Translations under genes and position numbers: made by a program
Source of the DNA: Fremontodendron californicum
Taxonomy: Eukaryota; Streptophyta; Magnoliopsida; Malvales; Malvaceae
Direction of reading: 5' to 3'
DNA length: 64,000 bases
NCBI GenBank assembly: GCA_030761205.1
Contig: JAULJL010000003.1
Span: 3,968,001 to 4,032,000 of the forward strand
Notes under the pieces: model-generated
Seen by the model: the letters and a program-made list of their open reading frames with translations, nothing else
Database searches by the model: none
Told to the model about the DNA's origin: nothing
In this document: positions 31,930 to 45,915 of the stretch, piece by piece
Numbering within the stretch: the stretch's first letter is position 1
Layout: every line of letters begins with the position of its first letter

Positions 31930-33080
31930 TAAAAAATTAAAAATACACGAACACGACATAAATACATAAATTATCAAATCTAAAATAACTTAAATTTTAT
32001 CATCAAATTCCCACAAACTCTTTCATTTATCTTCATCATTTTTTTTAATATTTAATAAAATAACCTAAATTTTTTTAAAAAATAAATTTAAAAAAATGAT
32101 TAAAAAAATTTTTCAAAAAGAAAGAGACAAAGTGGAGAGGCGGGCACTCCACTTTGTCCCTCATTTAATGAGTTTCAAATGAAAATAATAATAATAATAA
32201 TTTGTTTCAAATGAAAAAAAAAAAAAAAAAAAAGATGAACAGTAACAGAGGACGTGGACCCTCTCTTTGGGCTGGAAAAAAGCTCATATTTATATATAGG
32301 ATTTATAATACTTTGAAAACACAAAAAATAACACGAACACATCACTTTTTCTCTAAATTGAATCATTATGACAAACTATGTAAATATGAGATGAATTGAG
32401 ACACAACACGAACAAACCCTAAGAAAAATAATTAAAACACAAAACCAAAAATAACATGAATACGGCATGAATACACGAACGTGTAAAAGTATATATAAAA
32501 CGAATTATTAACGTATAAAAATTTATATAAATTTATACTATTTTAAACACACAAAAAATAATATACATTTTTTCCCTCTTTCTTTCTTTCTCTCTCCTTC
32601 CTTCATTCTTTTTCACCAAAATATTAAAAAAAAAAATATGAGAGGGGCGACGTGGATGGCCTCTTTTTCCGAGAAAAAAAGCCTAAATTTATTGTAAGGA
32701 TTTTATATAAATTTATAATACTTTGAAAACAGAAAAAATACATGAACACGCCACGAATAAACAATTTTTTTAACGAATCAAATCAATATGACAAATTATG
32801 CAAAATATGTCATGAATTGAGACACAACACGAACACGCAAAATTTTCTCTAAATTGAAACACAATAACAAACTATGTAAAATATGAGATAAATTGAGACA
32901 CGACACGAACACAACATAGAAAAATAATTAAAACACACCACGGAAAATAATATGAACATGAAACGAATATACAAATTGTAAAAATATACATAAAACTAAT
33001 TATTAACGTATAAAAATTTATAATACTTTAATTATAAAAAAAAAAGCACAATACAGAAAAATTATTAAAACACATCACGA
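31930..33080. repeat. AT-rich dispersed repeat block (unit 2)
   Basis: Copy of 16020-17160; no coding signal. Confidence 0.75.
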
Positions 33081-33285
33081 AAAATATGTCATATCCAACG
33101 GTCTCAAACAGTGAACAACTATCCATACAAGTTGAACGTACAAAACAGAGAGATTAAGCAGTCTAGCCAAAGAAAGGAAAAAAATAAAAACTCAAAAATG
33201 AAAATGAAAAAAGTAGCAGGATCCTACAGTTCTCCAAATGCTTATTCCTCATTGTGAAGCTATAATAGGAGCTGGATCCCACCAT

Positions 33286-36200
33286 TTACTGGTAGTACAT
33301 AAGCTGCTGGGTTGTCGCAACATTTTGGTATCCACCATCATAGATTGCTTGACTAGCTCTAGCGGCACCCATTCCAATGGCTGCCTGCTTAAAGGCATGC
33401 TGACCCTGTGGATGCATCATACTCATCATTACCTGTGCACCACCATATTTACTCAACGCCATATGTCGTTCATAGGCAGCAAGGTCCGCAACTGAAAAAC
33501 CAGGCATATGTGCAGCAGTTGGTGGCGGCAGAGGGGCAGAGCTTGCTCCTGGTGTAGTAGGCTTGCTACCCCATGAGCACTGCAGCATTTTAACATTTGA
33601 ATGGTCATGCCACCAAAAATGGTATTTGCACTGGCCATAAGTGTCAATAGCAAATCTACAAGCACATCCAGCAATAACAGTCGTACCAATAATTCCATAC
33701 CAGGATGAATGGTGGCTTGGTAAGTCAAAACATTAGATGAGTGTCATCGGCGAAATCAGTTTATCAATTGAAGTATGATAACTAACTGAATCCATAACAT
33801 TCAAAATCATAACTAACAACTGCAAAATCTGAGATGGGGTTTGCAAAGAGAAATACCTTAATTGGTTTACCACATAGAATTCTAGCATTTCCCATCTGTA
33901 TAGCTAAAGCTGCTTCAGTATGTGAACTGTATCTCACAAAACCAAAACCTTTATCTCGTTGCACACGAACATCTTCAACAGTTCCCGCTCTAAGGGCATG
34001 GAAATGCCTATGGAGATCAACTGATGTAACCTGCAAATTTTTATCAATGAGAATCACCACAAAAAAAAAACCCAACTACCTTCTATCTATGAGGCAGCAA
34101 AAACTGATGTGCAAGGGAAATTTGATATTGCTACTAAAAAATTTATTAAAAGTTTTCATTTAATCCTAAGGATGGCATACTTTATTATCCCTTTGAGCCA
34201 TTTCACTTGTCATACTGGCAGCAGCTACAACTTCACCGCTCAATTGACTACCATGTGAAGTTTCTAAGGTTTGCCATGTAAGTTAATAATGATCTTGTTA
34301 TTAGAATACAAAACCGGTATACTGGAAAATTTTGTTTTCATTAACAACGAGTTAGGTAGGGGAAACTTGGCCATGGCCAATGAATCCTAATTGAGTAGTA
34401 CGAATGATAGCACCAACCTCATTATTTTGAATTGAGGGAAGACCAAACAAACTTGAGATTGGAAAAAACTAATACTTGCCTCTAGAGCAAGATTGCCCAC
34501 ATAAACGGTGGTATACAGAGGATTGTTCTCTGGAGCATCATCATTAGTCTTCTCTTGACCTTCTTCTGCAAGAAGCATAATACTATATGAGCTCTACCAG
34601 AATCGAAAGGAGTATGAGATTTAAAAAGACTCAAAAACAGGAAAATTAACAATGGCAGAACAAGCATGCTATAGTTCATATACTACTCTTGAAAGTTGAA
34701 GATAATATAATATATCAAACATCCATATTGGCAATGATGGCTCCAACAAAGGCTAGAAACCAAAACGCTGAGACCATGTTGGATGTGTCAAATTACAGAT
34801 GTAATGCATTCAAAATTTCAGAAAGAAAAAGACGCTAAGGGGGACTTAAAATAACGGGCACCAGATCTCAAGTACAAGAATTATTTCAACGCTCAAGGAT
34901 AATCTCACCAGAGGTTCCATTTGTCAGTTCGAAAATGCTTTTGGCATCTGAACCCGGTTTGTCATAATTGGAAGTGGTACCTTTTGCAGCCCAGTTACAT
35001 CGGATCTGTCTACTTCCAAGCCACTTCCCTGTAATAAGCCAAAACAAAATGATGGAAATTTGAACAAGTATTCATCACAATACAGACACCTATATCCATA
35101 AAAGCATTGTTTCACATACCATTCAAGTCATTTATTGCACTTTTGGCATCCTGGAAAGAAAAAAAAAAAGAATGATCAAGACATGATGAAAACATATATG
35201 GAGAGAGAAAAGAAACAGAAAGATAAGTAAAGTGACCCGAGTACCTGCTGGTTCCTGAAAGAAACAAAACCAAAACCTCTTGAACGCCCAGTTTTTTTAT
35301 CCCACATAACCCTTGCATCCCTGCAACCATAAAAAAAGGGGGTCATATTTGTCCTTGAGTCAACTAGTTCAAGGTTACCCCAAAATCCCTTTAAACCCAC
35401 ATTTCCAGCAGCTCAAGATTGACGAGGTTATCTTAGGGTAAAATGGGGAGAATTAGTACTCACGAACAACTGGAGTACACAGAAAAGCATGCAACGAAGT
35501 AGCATCTGTAACTTCAAGGCTGATATCACCAACAAAAATGTTGTGATGACCTGAATGCCAAAGTAGAAATAACATAAGTTGCTGACGCAATACACAGGTA
35601 TAATACAACTGAGTAGACTCAGTGTTGCACATTTATAAACCTAATGTATCCTCCCTCTGACTACTAGCATATGCCCAATTAACTTTAATAGGTTGCCCAA
35701 ATCTGCAAAGAATATCATGCATTAAAAGTATAGGACAAGGGAAATGGCCAGCACCACAAGGGTTCATATTGTTACTTACAGATGTCTTCCATTAAGAGCC
35801 ACAATAGCAAGGGCAGTTGATATGCGATCAAAGTAGTCCACAAAACCATAGGATGACTGCATTAAAGAAAATATGAGCCCATTCCATTAGCATCAATATA
35901 AGCACGAAACAAGAACCCCGAAAATCCAAGAACAAGCTGATGAACAGGAATAGCAAATGAAAACTGGCAAAACAATTGTATCAAAAGATGACCTTATCTT
36001 TTTTAATAAGTTTGCATCCTTCAATAGGACCAATACTCAAGAAAACTTCTTGCATAAGGGGTTCCGTGACCTGAGGGTGAATATTTCCCATATACCTGCA
36101 ATTTAAGATTAGGTAAATGACAAAAGTAACAAAGCCATGAAACAAAACATAAACAAAAAAATCTACAATCCCTAAGTGGTAACTAAATTAAGACTAAGAC

Positions 36201-36388
36201 GCATAATTCTTTACTGCATATACAATCGAAAAGCTTCACCAAATGATATTATAAACATAACTCAAATAAAAAGACCCAAAGGTGAAAAGAAAAAAAAAAG
36301 GAACTAGATGTCTATGCAAAACTCACACACTGCGGCAAGTAGCTGAATCAAAGCAAGGAGGAAGATTTCCACTCAAGATAGGCTCTAT
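33286..36388 (-). pseudogene. UBP1: UBP1-like gene, 5'-truncated and frameshifted (unit 2)
   Basis: Same eleven exons as in unit 1; the last coding exon is 33579-33286, the next 34030-33857, and the first one present is 36388-36327. Exon 1 is missing, and the one-base deletion (GAAAAGCATGCAACGAAG on the plus strand near 35482-35499) is shared, so both defects predate the duplication. Replacements against unit 1 include GNLALE for GNLAPE in RRM3, VYMGNIH for VYVGNIH in RRM1, and DAKS for DAQS. The GC-AG intron is kept. Not expected to give a normal protein. Confidence 0.9.
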
Positions 36389-36641
36389 CTGCAAAATTTT
36401 AAAAAATAAAATAAAATAAGGGTAAAAAAGGTTTTTTATTTTCCTATATTGGACATGGGCACTCCTCACATCGGCAAATAAGACAAACATTGAAACAAAA
36501 GTCAAAAGAGACACTAAGCTTATAGCAACAAAATGCAAAACCAAAAAAAAAAAAAAAGAAAGATCATATTTACATAAATCTCACGGCTTTATACTTGTGT
36601 TAGACACTCATCTCCGAATCCGGATAACATAGGTTTTAAAG

Positions 36642-37513
36642 GCAATATACTGATAATATATCCTTGGGGCAGTATTTTGGACCATCTTTCATTCATGATG
36701 CAAGTAAGACTCCCATTTCACCACCGCAATACATCGAGCGACCCAGCTACACCAATCTTGATCGTCTTATCTCTCAGGTATTAAAAAATTATAGCCTCTT
36801 ACTGTGTTTGTATGGTTTTTTTGTTAATGGCTTGCCCTAATATCTCTCTTGTGATTCAGGTGATTTCCTCCTTGACTGCCTCACTGAGGTTTGATGGTGC
36901 CTTGAATGTGGATGTGACTGAATTCCAGACCAACTTGGTTCCTTACCCAAGAATCCACTTTATGATTTCCTCATATGCTCCAGTCATCTCTGCTGAGAAG
37001 GCTTACCATGAGCAACTCTCAGTTGCTGAAATCACCAACAGTGCCTTTGAGCCCTCATCTATGATGGCAAAGTGTGATCCTCGCTATGGAAAGTATATGG
37101 CTTGCTGTTCGATGAACCGTGGTGATGTCGTGCTTAAGGATGTGAATGCTGCAGTTGCTACCATCAAGACCAAGCGCACCATTTAATTTGTTGATTGGTG
37201 TCCGACCGGATTCAAGTGCGGTATTAACTGCCAGCCACCTACTGTTGTTCCTGGAGGTGACCTAGCCAAAGTGTAGAGGGCTGTTTGCATGATTTCCAAC
37301 TCCACCAGTGTGGCTGAGGTGTTCTCTCGCATTGACCACAAGTTTGATCTTATGCATGCGAAGCGCGCCTTTGTTCACTGGTATGTGGGTGAAGGTATGG
37401 AAGAAGGAGAATTCTCCGAGGCTCGTGAAGATCTTGCTTCACTAGAGAAGGATTATGAAGAAGTTGGTGCTGAATCAGCTAAGGGTGACGAGGGTGAGGA
37501 TGATGAGTACTAA
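36642..37513 (+). pseudogene. TUA: Chimeric unknown-gene/alpha-tubulin fragment (unit 2)
   Basis: Exon 36642-36777 is the same in-frame fusion as in unit 1. The intron is 36778-36859 and the tubulin C-terminal exon 36860-37513. The same two nonsense codons are present (TAA 37184-37186, TAG 37274-37276). Replacements are N to S in the EITNSAFEP stretch and E to K near the acidic tail. Pseudogene. Confidence 0.92.
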
Positions 37514-37769
37514 GTACCTGTGAGTGAGGGCTTACATTTTGCGAGCTAGTGATTTGTCAACTTTTATTATGTGTTGAATCTGTATTTTGCGAGCTTCGAT
37601 TCTTTGAAGCTTGTTAAAATAAAGACTTGATATGGTATTCTATTATATGCTATTATATTTAGTCTGTTGTGTTTGTGTTGCAACTTGATATGGTCCCTTT
37701 GTTGGGCAGTTTAGCTATTGATTTGGTTGTGCTTCTTGGAGTCATATTAATGTCTGCATTTAAAATGTT

Positions 37770-38342
37770 GGTCAAAGTATTGTATTATATCGTTTAATTC
37801 AAAATTAGTTTTTTTATTATAATATTGAGTAATTTAATCACTTAAATTTTTTATTATAATATTAATAATTTAATTATTTTAAAATTGAAATAAAAAAGTA
37901 AAATTATAAAGAGAAAAAGTAAAATTACTAATTGATGTAATGTGAATTGTTAAAAAAAATTAATGCGATGTTTAATCTGTGTTTATTGTTTAGTTAATGA
38001 TGTGAATGTAAAAGTTAATGTGACATTAAAAAATTTTAATATTTTAAAATAATGTAAACAAAGAAAATAATAAAATTATTGAAAATATATTATTTATTTT
38101 ATTTATGTTATTTTTAAATAATATGTTTTATTGGTATCACATTAATATTTGATATTTTTTCATCATTAACTAAATAAAAAATTAAATACCACGTCAGTTT
38201 TTTTAGCGATTTATATTACATCAGTTAACAATTTTAAATTTTTGTTTTAATTTTAAAAAATAATTAAATTATTTAATTTTATAATATAAGAATTAATTTA
38301 TACTAAATAATATAGAATATGAATTTTTTAAATACTTTGACC
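37770..38342. mobile_element. Degenerate MITE (unit 2)
   Basis: Copy of 21831-22403 with the same terminal GGTCAAAGTATT / AATACTTTGACC pair. Confidence 0.75.
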
Positions 38343-39290
38343 TTAAATCGTAAGGGCCTTGTAAATGCCTAACAAATATCATGGATTCATGGGTTTACCT
38401 TACTGTTTAAGATAACAATATACGAAATGCAACTTTCACATCAGTACGTTTAGATCTCGCCACTTATAATTTTTTTTAAAATAATAAATTGACATTCAAA
38501 ATCGATTCAAATATCAAATCTGTTTGATTTAATTCGATTCAATTGTGTATTGATTTTTGACCAATTTGATTAATTTTCAATTTGATTAATTTTCATTTTA
38601 ACACTAACGTGTTACCTGATAGATTTCTCTTAAGTTGTTTAGAACTTTAGATATACTAATTAATTCTTTTTATTTCTTCAAAAAAACAAAATATTAAATT
38701 TTCAAATTTTAGACTTTTTAATTGCTTAACTAAACCAATGTCAAGCCGAAAACCCAACGATTGTTACTAAATGCATGTGCCTGAGACACCAAATTCGAGT
38801 AAGTATCGAATACGAATATATGTTATCATCTATTGAAATTTTGTTCAAGAGGTGGCTGCTAACCACCTCTTGGAATTCAAAGAGAAGGTCCTCCTTCCAT
38901 GTTGTTACCCGAATTCGGATGAATATCGAATACGAGTATATGTTCGACATATTTATATTTATTTTTTTTCATATATTTAGAAGATCACATCCTATACTTA
39001 TATTCGAATATATATCAGACACAAATATTAAAAAAAAAAATTCACACCACTATAAAAGAAATAGCAACATATATAAGTCTATAACCATCTTTTCTATATT
39101 TGAAGCCAATTTGGCAAGGAATTGGATCTGTAAAACAGTATGAAAGACACTGAGATTTCAATTGGAGTGAGTAGTTCCCGCTGATATAGGATTTACAAAA
39201 AAAAAATTATAGGAGATGAAGGAAAAAAGCTACAGAAACCAGTAATTTAAGTGTAAGAAAATTTCTTGCAAGTGGAACACTTGTTGTACT

Positions 39291-39444
39291 TCAATTTACA
39301 GGAGGGGCCGTTTGAGAAATCCTTTCATCTTCCACAAGTGCATAAGGGTCGATGTATTGCGGTGGTGAAATGGGAGTCTTACTTGCATCATGAATGAAAG
39401 ATGGTCCAAAATACTGCCCCAAGGATATATTATCAGTAAATTGC
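39291..39444 (-). pseudogene. C-terminal exon of the unidentified gene (unit 2 right end)
   Basis: Copy of 23362-23515, 50 codons and TGA, with one change (Q-F-T for Q-Y-T at the start). It ends at the unit 2/unit 3 junction. Confidence 0.6.
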
Positions 39445-39500
39445 CTTTAAAACCTATGTTATCCGGATTCGGAGATGAGTGTCTAACACAAGTATAAAAC

Positions 39501-40050
39501 CAAATTCCATATCAATAAAATACGGGTGAGGGATATGGATTATAAAAGCTGGCACACCTTCCACTAATGCGGCGCGCTTTTGGAATAAAGCCGTGAGATT
39601 CTATGTAGTCAAAGCGAACAATATCGCATGACATGGAATGATGGTGGGGTCATGATGGATGGTATCAGAGCCGTTTACCCGTGCTCGCTAGTCGGAGGTG
39701 GGGCAAATCTCAGCGAGAACGCTGAGTCCCGTAAAGGGTGAGTGAAATACCCCTAGGCAAATCCCACATCAACAGAACACAGGTGAGGGATATGGGCTAT
39801 AAGGGGTGGTATCATAGCTGTCTTCCCGTGCTCGCTGATTGGTGGTGCAGCAAACCTCAACAAGGACCCTGAGTTCCTTAAGAGGTGAGTGAAATGCCCC
39901 TAGGCAAATACCACATTGACAGGACACGGGTGAGGGACCTGGGCTATAAGGGGTGGCACACCTTCCACTAGTGCGGCGCGACAAAACCGTGAGGCTCTGC
40001 AGAGCCAAAGTGAATAATACCACATGACGTGAAATGGTGGGACCATGACA
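39501..40050 (+). mobile_element. TRIM-like element, 5'-truncated (unit 3)
   Basis: Same truncated form and junction as in unit 2. The right-hand GAAAG follows at 40051-40055. Confidence 0.82.
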
Positions 40051-40055
40051 GAAAG

Positions 40056-41049
40056 AAATCCTTGATTTGTTTTCCCACACGCAATTACCAAACATGATTG
40101 TCCGGGTTGAAACCTGAAAAGGATCTCTATTTCAAACAAAATCAACGTGTTGACATCTATGTTCATGAGCAAAAATATTTGGAAATGTGCATTTTGCAAC
40201 AATTTCTTGTTAGCTGATGTTAAGCAATTTGCCACTGGCTTCTCAAAAATTTTTAAAAAACATTTTTTAGTTCTTTACCATCTTTGAGTAGGATTTCCTA
40301 AAAAAGAAAGAGAGAGATTAACAATTTAAGATGTAAAGTAACTAAAATACGTGGAAATCTTGCCTTCTAGTTTCATTTCAGGGGTCTTACTTTTACCTAC
40401 ACCTACCAACTTAAATTACTTTGTTCAAAGTGCCTGAATGATAAAATATGATAAAAGAACTTTTCCCCTCAATTTTGATGCTTAATAAAAGAAAGGATGT
40501 GTGGTAAAATATGCAATGGATATGATATGATGCAAATTATGGTAAATTTTAATCTTCAATGAATGCCATCTCTTTCTTTCTCAACAAAACATATATAGAC
40601 TCTGATTTCATAAAGGCAGGCAATAGCTAATAAATTTTCCAAGGTTATATTGTATTATACATAAAGAGCTTCAGCGATTTTTAAGTTTAAGCTGCACTTG
40701 GTTGAAAAAAGATGGTTTGCTGAACCATTGTGAACGGGAAAATTAAGTTGAGAAGATGCAATCAGCAGAGAAATGGTAAGCCAAGATCAGGTAAATAGCT
40801 AGCCTGACAAATTAATCCGTGAAAAAAGAGACAACACAATGGTATTAATCAATATGTGTAAGAGCTTCTTCATTCATATCATCATATTCATTTGATTAAC
40901 CATTAAGAGTCAAAGACATAATTATGGCTCTACTTCATGATCAAACACAATTAATATTTCTTTAGGACACATATATGATCCTAGCTGGTATATTTCTTGT
41001 ATCTTCTGCTTTCTTTTTTTGCCCTTTTGGAATTCTGGTGCTTTGTATT
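40056..41049. other. 3' flank of beta-galactosidase copy 3, no gene seen
   Basis: Copy of the flank in units 1 and 2, with slightly more substitutions and a small deletion near 40317-40351. Confidence 0.6.
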
Positions 41050-44000
41050 TTAACTGCAAACAGCTTGTACTGCCAGCTTCTTTGTAACTTCAATATTACT
41101 CAATCCGAATGTCGCATCTGATACATCAATCGTGCAGCTTGGCTTCCCCGCACATGCCTACAAAAGAAAATTTGAAATTATAAATACTCACATAGAATTA
41201 CTGTACAAAGTGAATTTTTCATAGTATTTGATATCAGGGTCAGGGATTTTTTTTTTTTAGTTTTTATATGATAATTACCTTATCCACTGCAGCCAGGCTG
41301 TTAGTGGCTTGGAAGGAACCTGTCTTGTATGAGCCACATGATCCCCAGGGGTCCCCGAAGCTGGCAAACTGGATATCAGAAATGGTTCGCCCAGCTTGGC
41401 ATGACAATTCTAATTTGGTACCCTCATATGCATAACCACAAATCATTCCTACTGTCACAATCTGGAAAGAGATGTCCGTAGTGTTTCCACCTACTTCCTC
41501 AAATAGAATCAATGTGTTTGTGCCATTGTTGTTGAGGAATGATCTCGGAATGTGGTACCTTTTACAAGTATAATACGTTTATAATTAGTGGTTGGAGTTC
41601 ATTTATACTATAAATTTAAGCAAATTATCAGTATTTTATACCATCTTTGGGAAGGATTGCCACAGTTTGTCCTGCATCTGTCATCCTTATATGAGCCGCG
41701 GTAATCGCATGTGTCGCTGCATCCATTAGCATCAGCTATTTGTGCTGGCCAGTAGCGCCCAATGCTGTTTCCATTTACCCAGGCGTGACCTTTGCCCATG
41801 CCTTGCAAGTCCACAGCCACTGGTTCTGTGCCCAAAGGAGCCTGGAAAGTGGTCTGGACACATACAACTTAGATTCATTATAACTTACAAAAAAAAAAAA
41901 AAAAAAAAAGAAAGAAAGAAAGGGAAAACAGAAAAATTAAAAAACCATTTTTGAAAAAGTAGTACCTTATACCAAGTCATGGGTCTGCCAATGGGAAGTT
42001 TATCTGCAGCAAAGACTTTCCCGTGTGGTGAATTTGGATCGTAGAGACGTTTGGCTAATTCACCAGTTAAGCCAACCTTCACCAGAGAAACAAGGAGATG
42101 AGTTTACACTTTACAGTGCACGGAATGAAATTAAAAAGAGACAGGAAAGCGAGAAAGAAAATTTAAAAAAAAAAACATTTACCTTATAAAACCAATTGCT
42201 TGATGTTAGATCAATAGTCTTTTTGGCATCGTTGACCAACTGCACTGAGCCATCCACTAAGCCAGTAGGTTTCAAGTCGTACTTGGCACCATAATTCTGC
42301 CATTATTGAAGCAATGATAAGAAATTATGTTTTGTTTTCAACTGTTTTAAAGATTGGAACTAATCTATGAAAAAATGAGAATGCTTAAGAACTTGATTTT
42401 GATGCTAAAGTGGTGGGGAAGCGCATACCGCCAATCCAATTGTGGCACTGAGTAAAGAAATGGTGTTAACCCCAGGATTGAGAGAAACAGGTTTCTCGAA
42501 TACAAAGCTATAATCATCACCATTTACCATTTGTTGACCATTGGCTTGCTTGGAGAATTGGTTACCTATTGTACCATCAAACATTGAGTTAAAATGAAGT
42601 TGGGAATTAATTATCATTATACAAACTGAAATCAATTGCACCGGTCCACCGGACTAAACATTACCTATAAGCTTTTTGTTCATATAAGCATAGAGTGCAT
42701 GGCCATTGGTACTGACGCGCAGGGTTGCATTCTTCCAGGAATTATAAATTGTGTTATTAATATCAACACTGTTTCAGGTAAAACAAAAAAAAAATCAAAA
42801 AACTTAAGCATCATATTTCTATCCCTGGTAAAAATCAGAAAGTAAGGAATATAGTTATATCAGAGTTGAGGTTAGGAAATTTACCTAGTCATGTACCACA
42901 AGTAGTCACTGATATCAAAAGTTGCTTCTTTCTGGTCAAGAAGAAGTGTTGCTCTAAATCTACCCTTTCCTTGGAGGGTGTCTCTCATGGGCTCTGGAGC
43001 CCACATCCAGGTGAGTTTGGGAGCTTGCTCTTCTGTCTCAGGTACATCAGCATCTCCCTCGTCCCCTTCATCATCCCCATCCTCATTCTCGTCCTTATAG
43101 TTTAGTTTCTTTATCATTACAGAGGTCTGACTAGTAAGCTGTGGACAATAGTAAATACAATATTATATTATATTATATCCTCTGATTCGCATTATTGTTC
43201 TGGCTGTGGCCTGTGGGCAGCATTTAGACAACATCATATGGTAATTGTGAAGAAAGAAATGAAAGTCAATCTCTCTTACCTTTGCACTGCTGAATATTTC
43301 CTTGTTGCAATCCTGAAGAATACTAACAGACCAAGCGGGCACAAAGTACTTCCCATCTTGGCCCAAGTCAACATTGGCATCATTTTGCCCATTTTGATTG
43401 CTCAAGAAACAGAATCTCTCTCCGGTAGCATTGATGGCGTAGGTGGTCAACTGATTGCCAAGAGAAATTTACATATCATTTCTTTTACTTGGGATTCAGC
43501 AATATGTATATATTTGTTAGCTGTCACTTACATCGACATCTTTAGCATAATTCTTGGTTGTTGCTATGCCAGTAGTGAGAGCTTTCTCCCCAACTTTAAG
43601 AGCTGCATGAAGTTGCTTTAGATGTCCATACTTGGGTTGGTTAAGATTCCCTGAAAAGTTTTGATTTTCGGAGCTTTAATCTTGGTTTATAGTAGTGTAA
43701 CTTGGCCTTAATGCAGAATCAGGAATATAACATAATAATAATAATATTTGTATGTTTGATTACCATATTCATCGAGTGGTGCATCATAATCATATGATGT
43801 AGAAATGTATGGACCTCCGGCAGTGCGTCCAAAGTTTGTTCCACCATGATACTGAAATTTACAGGGGAAGAAAAGGATATAAGATTATTTCAATGAATTA
43901 TGAAAATCCTCAAATGAAATTAACATGTAGTGACCAACCATGTAATAGTTATTCAAGATCCCTCCAAATTGGAAAAATCTTGCAACTGCAAATGCGAGAT

Positions 44001-45645
44001 CTTCAGCTGCTCTATGTGGGTCTTTGCCTCCCCAAAGTTTGAACCTATAACAGCAAGATGCTGGGCTTAAGGCTTTAAATTTTATTGGTCTATGAAAATA
44101 ATGAAAGAGCCAGCCAAGGAAGAGAAACACACCATCCAGTCCAATTCTCGGTCCATATTTTTGGATTATTAGGATTGTTTGGCTTGAATTGGTCACAGTA
44201 AAATCCATTGCAGGTATTGATCTGCACAGAGGTAGTAAAAGAATGTTACTAGTAAAACAAATCCAATTTTCTTCTTTTATTTAATATGCAATATGTTCTG
44301 AATCTGAAAATAACATTTCTGCTTTGTAATATAAAGAACAAATCGGTATACCATGGTTTGAGGAGCATCGCCCTGTTGGCACATAATCCATGGAACACCA
44401 ATATTTTGGGCTACAGCCATTTGTGCACACCATTGGATGTATTTTTTCCCTGCTTCTCCATAACCTCCCATGATGTTTCCATATTCGTTCTCAATCTGCA
44501 TGTTTTAATTACAGCAAAAAGTCCTCAAGACTTTATCTAATAACCATAGATGTTAACTGAAAATAAATAATATTGCTGGAATTGTTTGAAAACCTGAGCC
44601 AAAATAATGGGGCCTCCCTGTGGTGCAAACAGGTTGGCACTTTTGACCATGTCGACGATCTTGGTTGTAAAAATTTCCATTTCACTCTGTATTTCATGAG
44701 GAATTCTTTTAGAATGCTTACAATCAAAATTAATCAACATTGAAAGAAAAGAATAAAATCAAAGCTGGGACCTTGTAGATCTCATTATCTGTTCTCAGTT
44801 CAATCCCTGGGGTATTGTGAAGCCACATAGGGAAACCTCTGATGTAAAAGAAAATGGTTACATTAGCACTTTATTTTCAAGTAAGAACATATAGTTCTCC
44901 TACCATATTTATGATTTTAATCAATGGTATTTCATTTCAGATTTACCCATAATTCCATTCAGCACAGACATAAGGTCCAATGCGCAGAATGGCGTAGAGA
45001 CCAGCATTTTGGATGAGCTGGAAAAACTTTATGAAGTTCAAGTTTCCTGAGAAATCATACTGAAACAAGAACAAAAACAAAAACAGAGAAGTGAAGTCAG
45101 GAATATCAGCAGATTCTCTAAATGAGCAATGTATTAATATAACTCTATAACAACAATTCAGAGTCAGACCTCGCGGCGTTTAGGCTCATGGCGATCCCAG
45201 AAGATATATGTTTCAACAGCATCGAGCCCACCATCTTTTGCCTTCTGAATGAGATCAGGCCACATCTGTTTCATGTGAATAGTTAGCAGACAGGTTTTTT
45301 TTTTTTTTTTTTTAATTTCAAATGAACAATGCCATTTGAAGATTTTGTTTTTGTTTAATGTTGGTTTGGTAAAGTAAATCCATGTGAAAAATGTTAAATT
45401 TTCAGAAAACTATAATGTCAAACAAACTTGAAGATTGCAACTTTGTTCTTGGTTATTCCTATGGTAAACAAAAATCCTAATACCTGCTCAGTGCTGCGAG
45501 GATAATGAATGGAACCAGAATTAATAATCTTGCGCTGCCCATCAATGATAATGGCAGTTGCATCGTATTCAACCTTGACTGCTGAGCATGAACTCAGCAA
45601 ACACAAGGCAGCCAGGAGAAGAAACTGAATCCAATTATTTGGCAT
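41050..45645 (-). CDS. BGAL: Beta-galactosidase, GH35 with SUEL domain (copy 3)
   Basis: Same 19-exon gene; exon 1 is 45645-45484 and exon 19 is 41157-41050. One amino-acid replacement was found against copies 1 and 2: V543A (SKQANGQQ for SKQVNGQQ). The other exon differences seen are silent. Active-site E181 and E250, the acidic insert and the SUEL domain are intact, and splice sites are kept even where introns carry longer A/T runs. The promoter resembles the other copies only to 45915, about 270 bp before the ATG. Beyond that the sequence is unrelated, so expression may differ. Confidence 0.95.
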
Positions 45646-45786
45646 CTTGATTAGCAAAGAACACCCTTTTCCTTTTTCCCTATGATGATGATGATGATGA
45701 TGGTGAATGATAGAAGCTAGAGCAGAACATAGACTATTACTAGGGAAGCCTGTGGCTTTAATTCACCTAAGCTGAAGATCAATGCA

Positions 45787-45794
45787 TTTATAAG
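45787..45794 (-). promoter_or_regulatory. TATA box of beta-galactosidase copy 3
   Basis: Same CTTATAAA element, with small changes just downstream (GAGGCCGC for GAGACCCC on the plus strand). Confidence 0.63.
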
Positions 45795-45915
45795 AGGCCG
45801 CATCAACTAAAACTCGCCAATTATTCAGATCAGGACAACTCATTTCTCTGCAATTTTCTATATTTAGGCCTACTGTGATCTTTTATGACTAAAATTGGGA
45901 TAACAATACATACCA

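Larger units (their letters stand above)
23572..39500. repeat. Tandem segmental duplication, unit 2 (about 15.9 kb)
   Basis: Near-identical repeat of 7661-23571 with scattered substitutions and small indels (mainly in A/T runs), including all gene fragments and insertions of unit 1. Confidence 0.93.
39501..45915. repeat. Tandem segmental duplication, unit 3 (partial)
   Basis: Near-identical to the first 6.4 kb of units 1 and 2. Similarity stops at CATACCA (45915), corresponding to 14084 in unit 1. A short remnant of the same unit returns at 48854-49124. Confidence 0.92.
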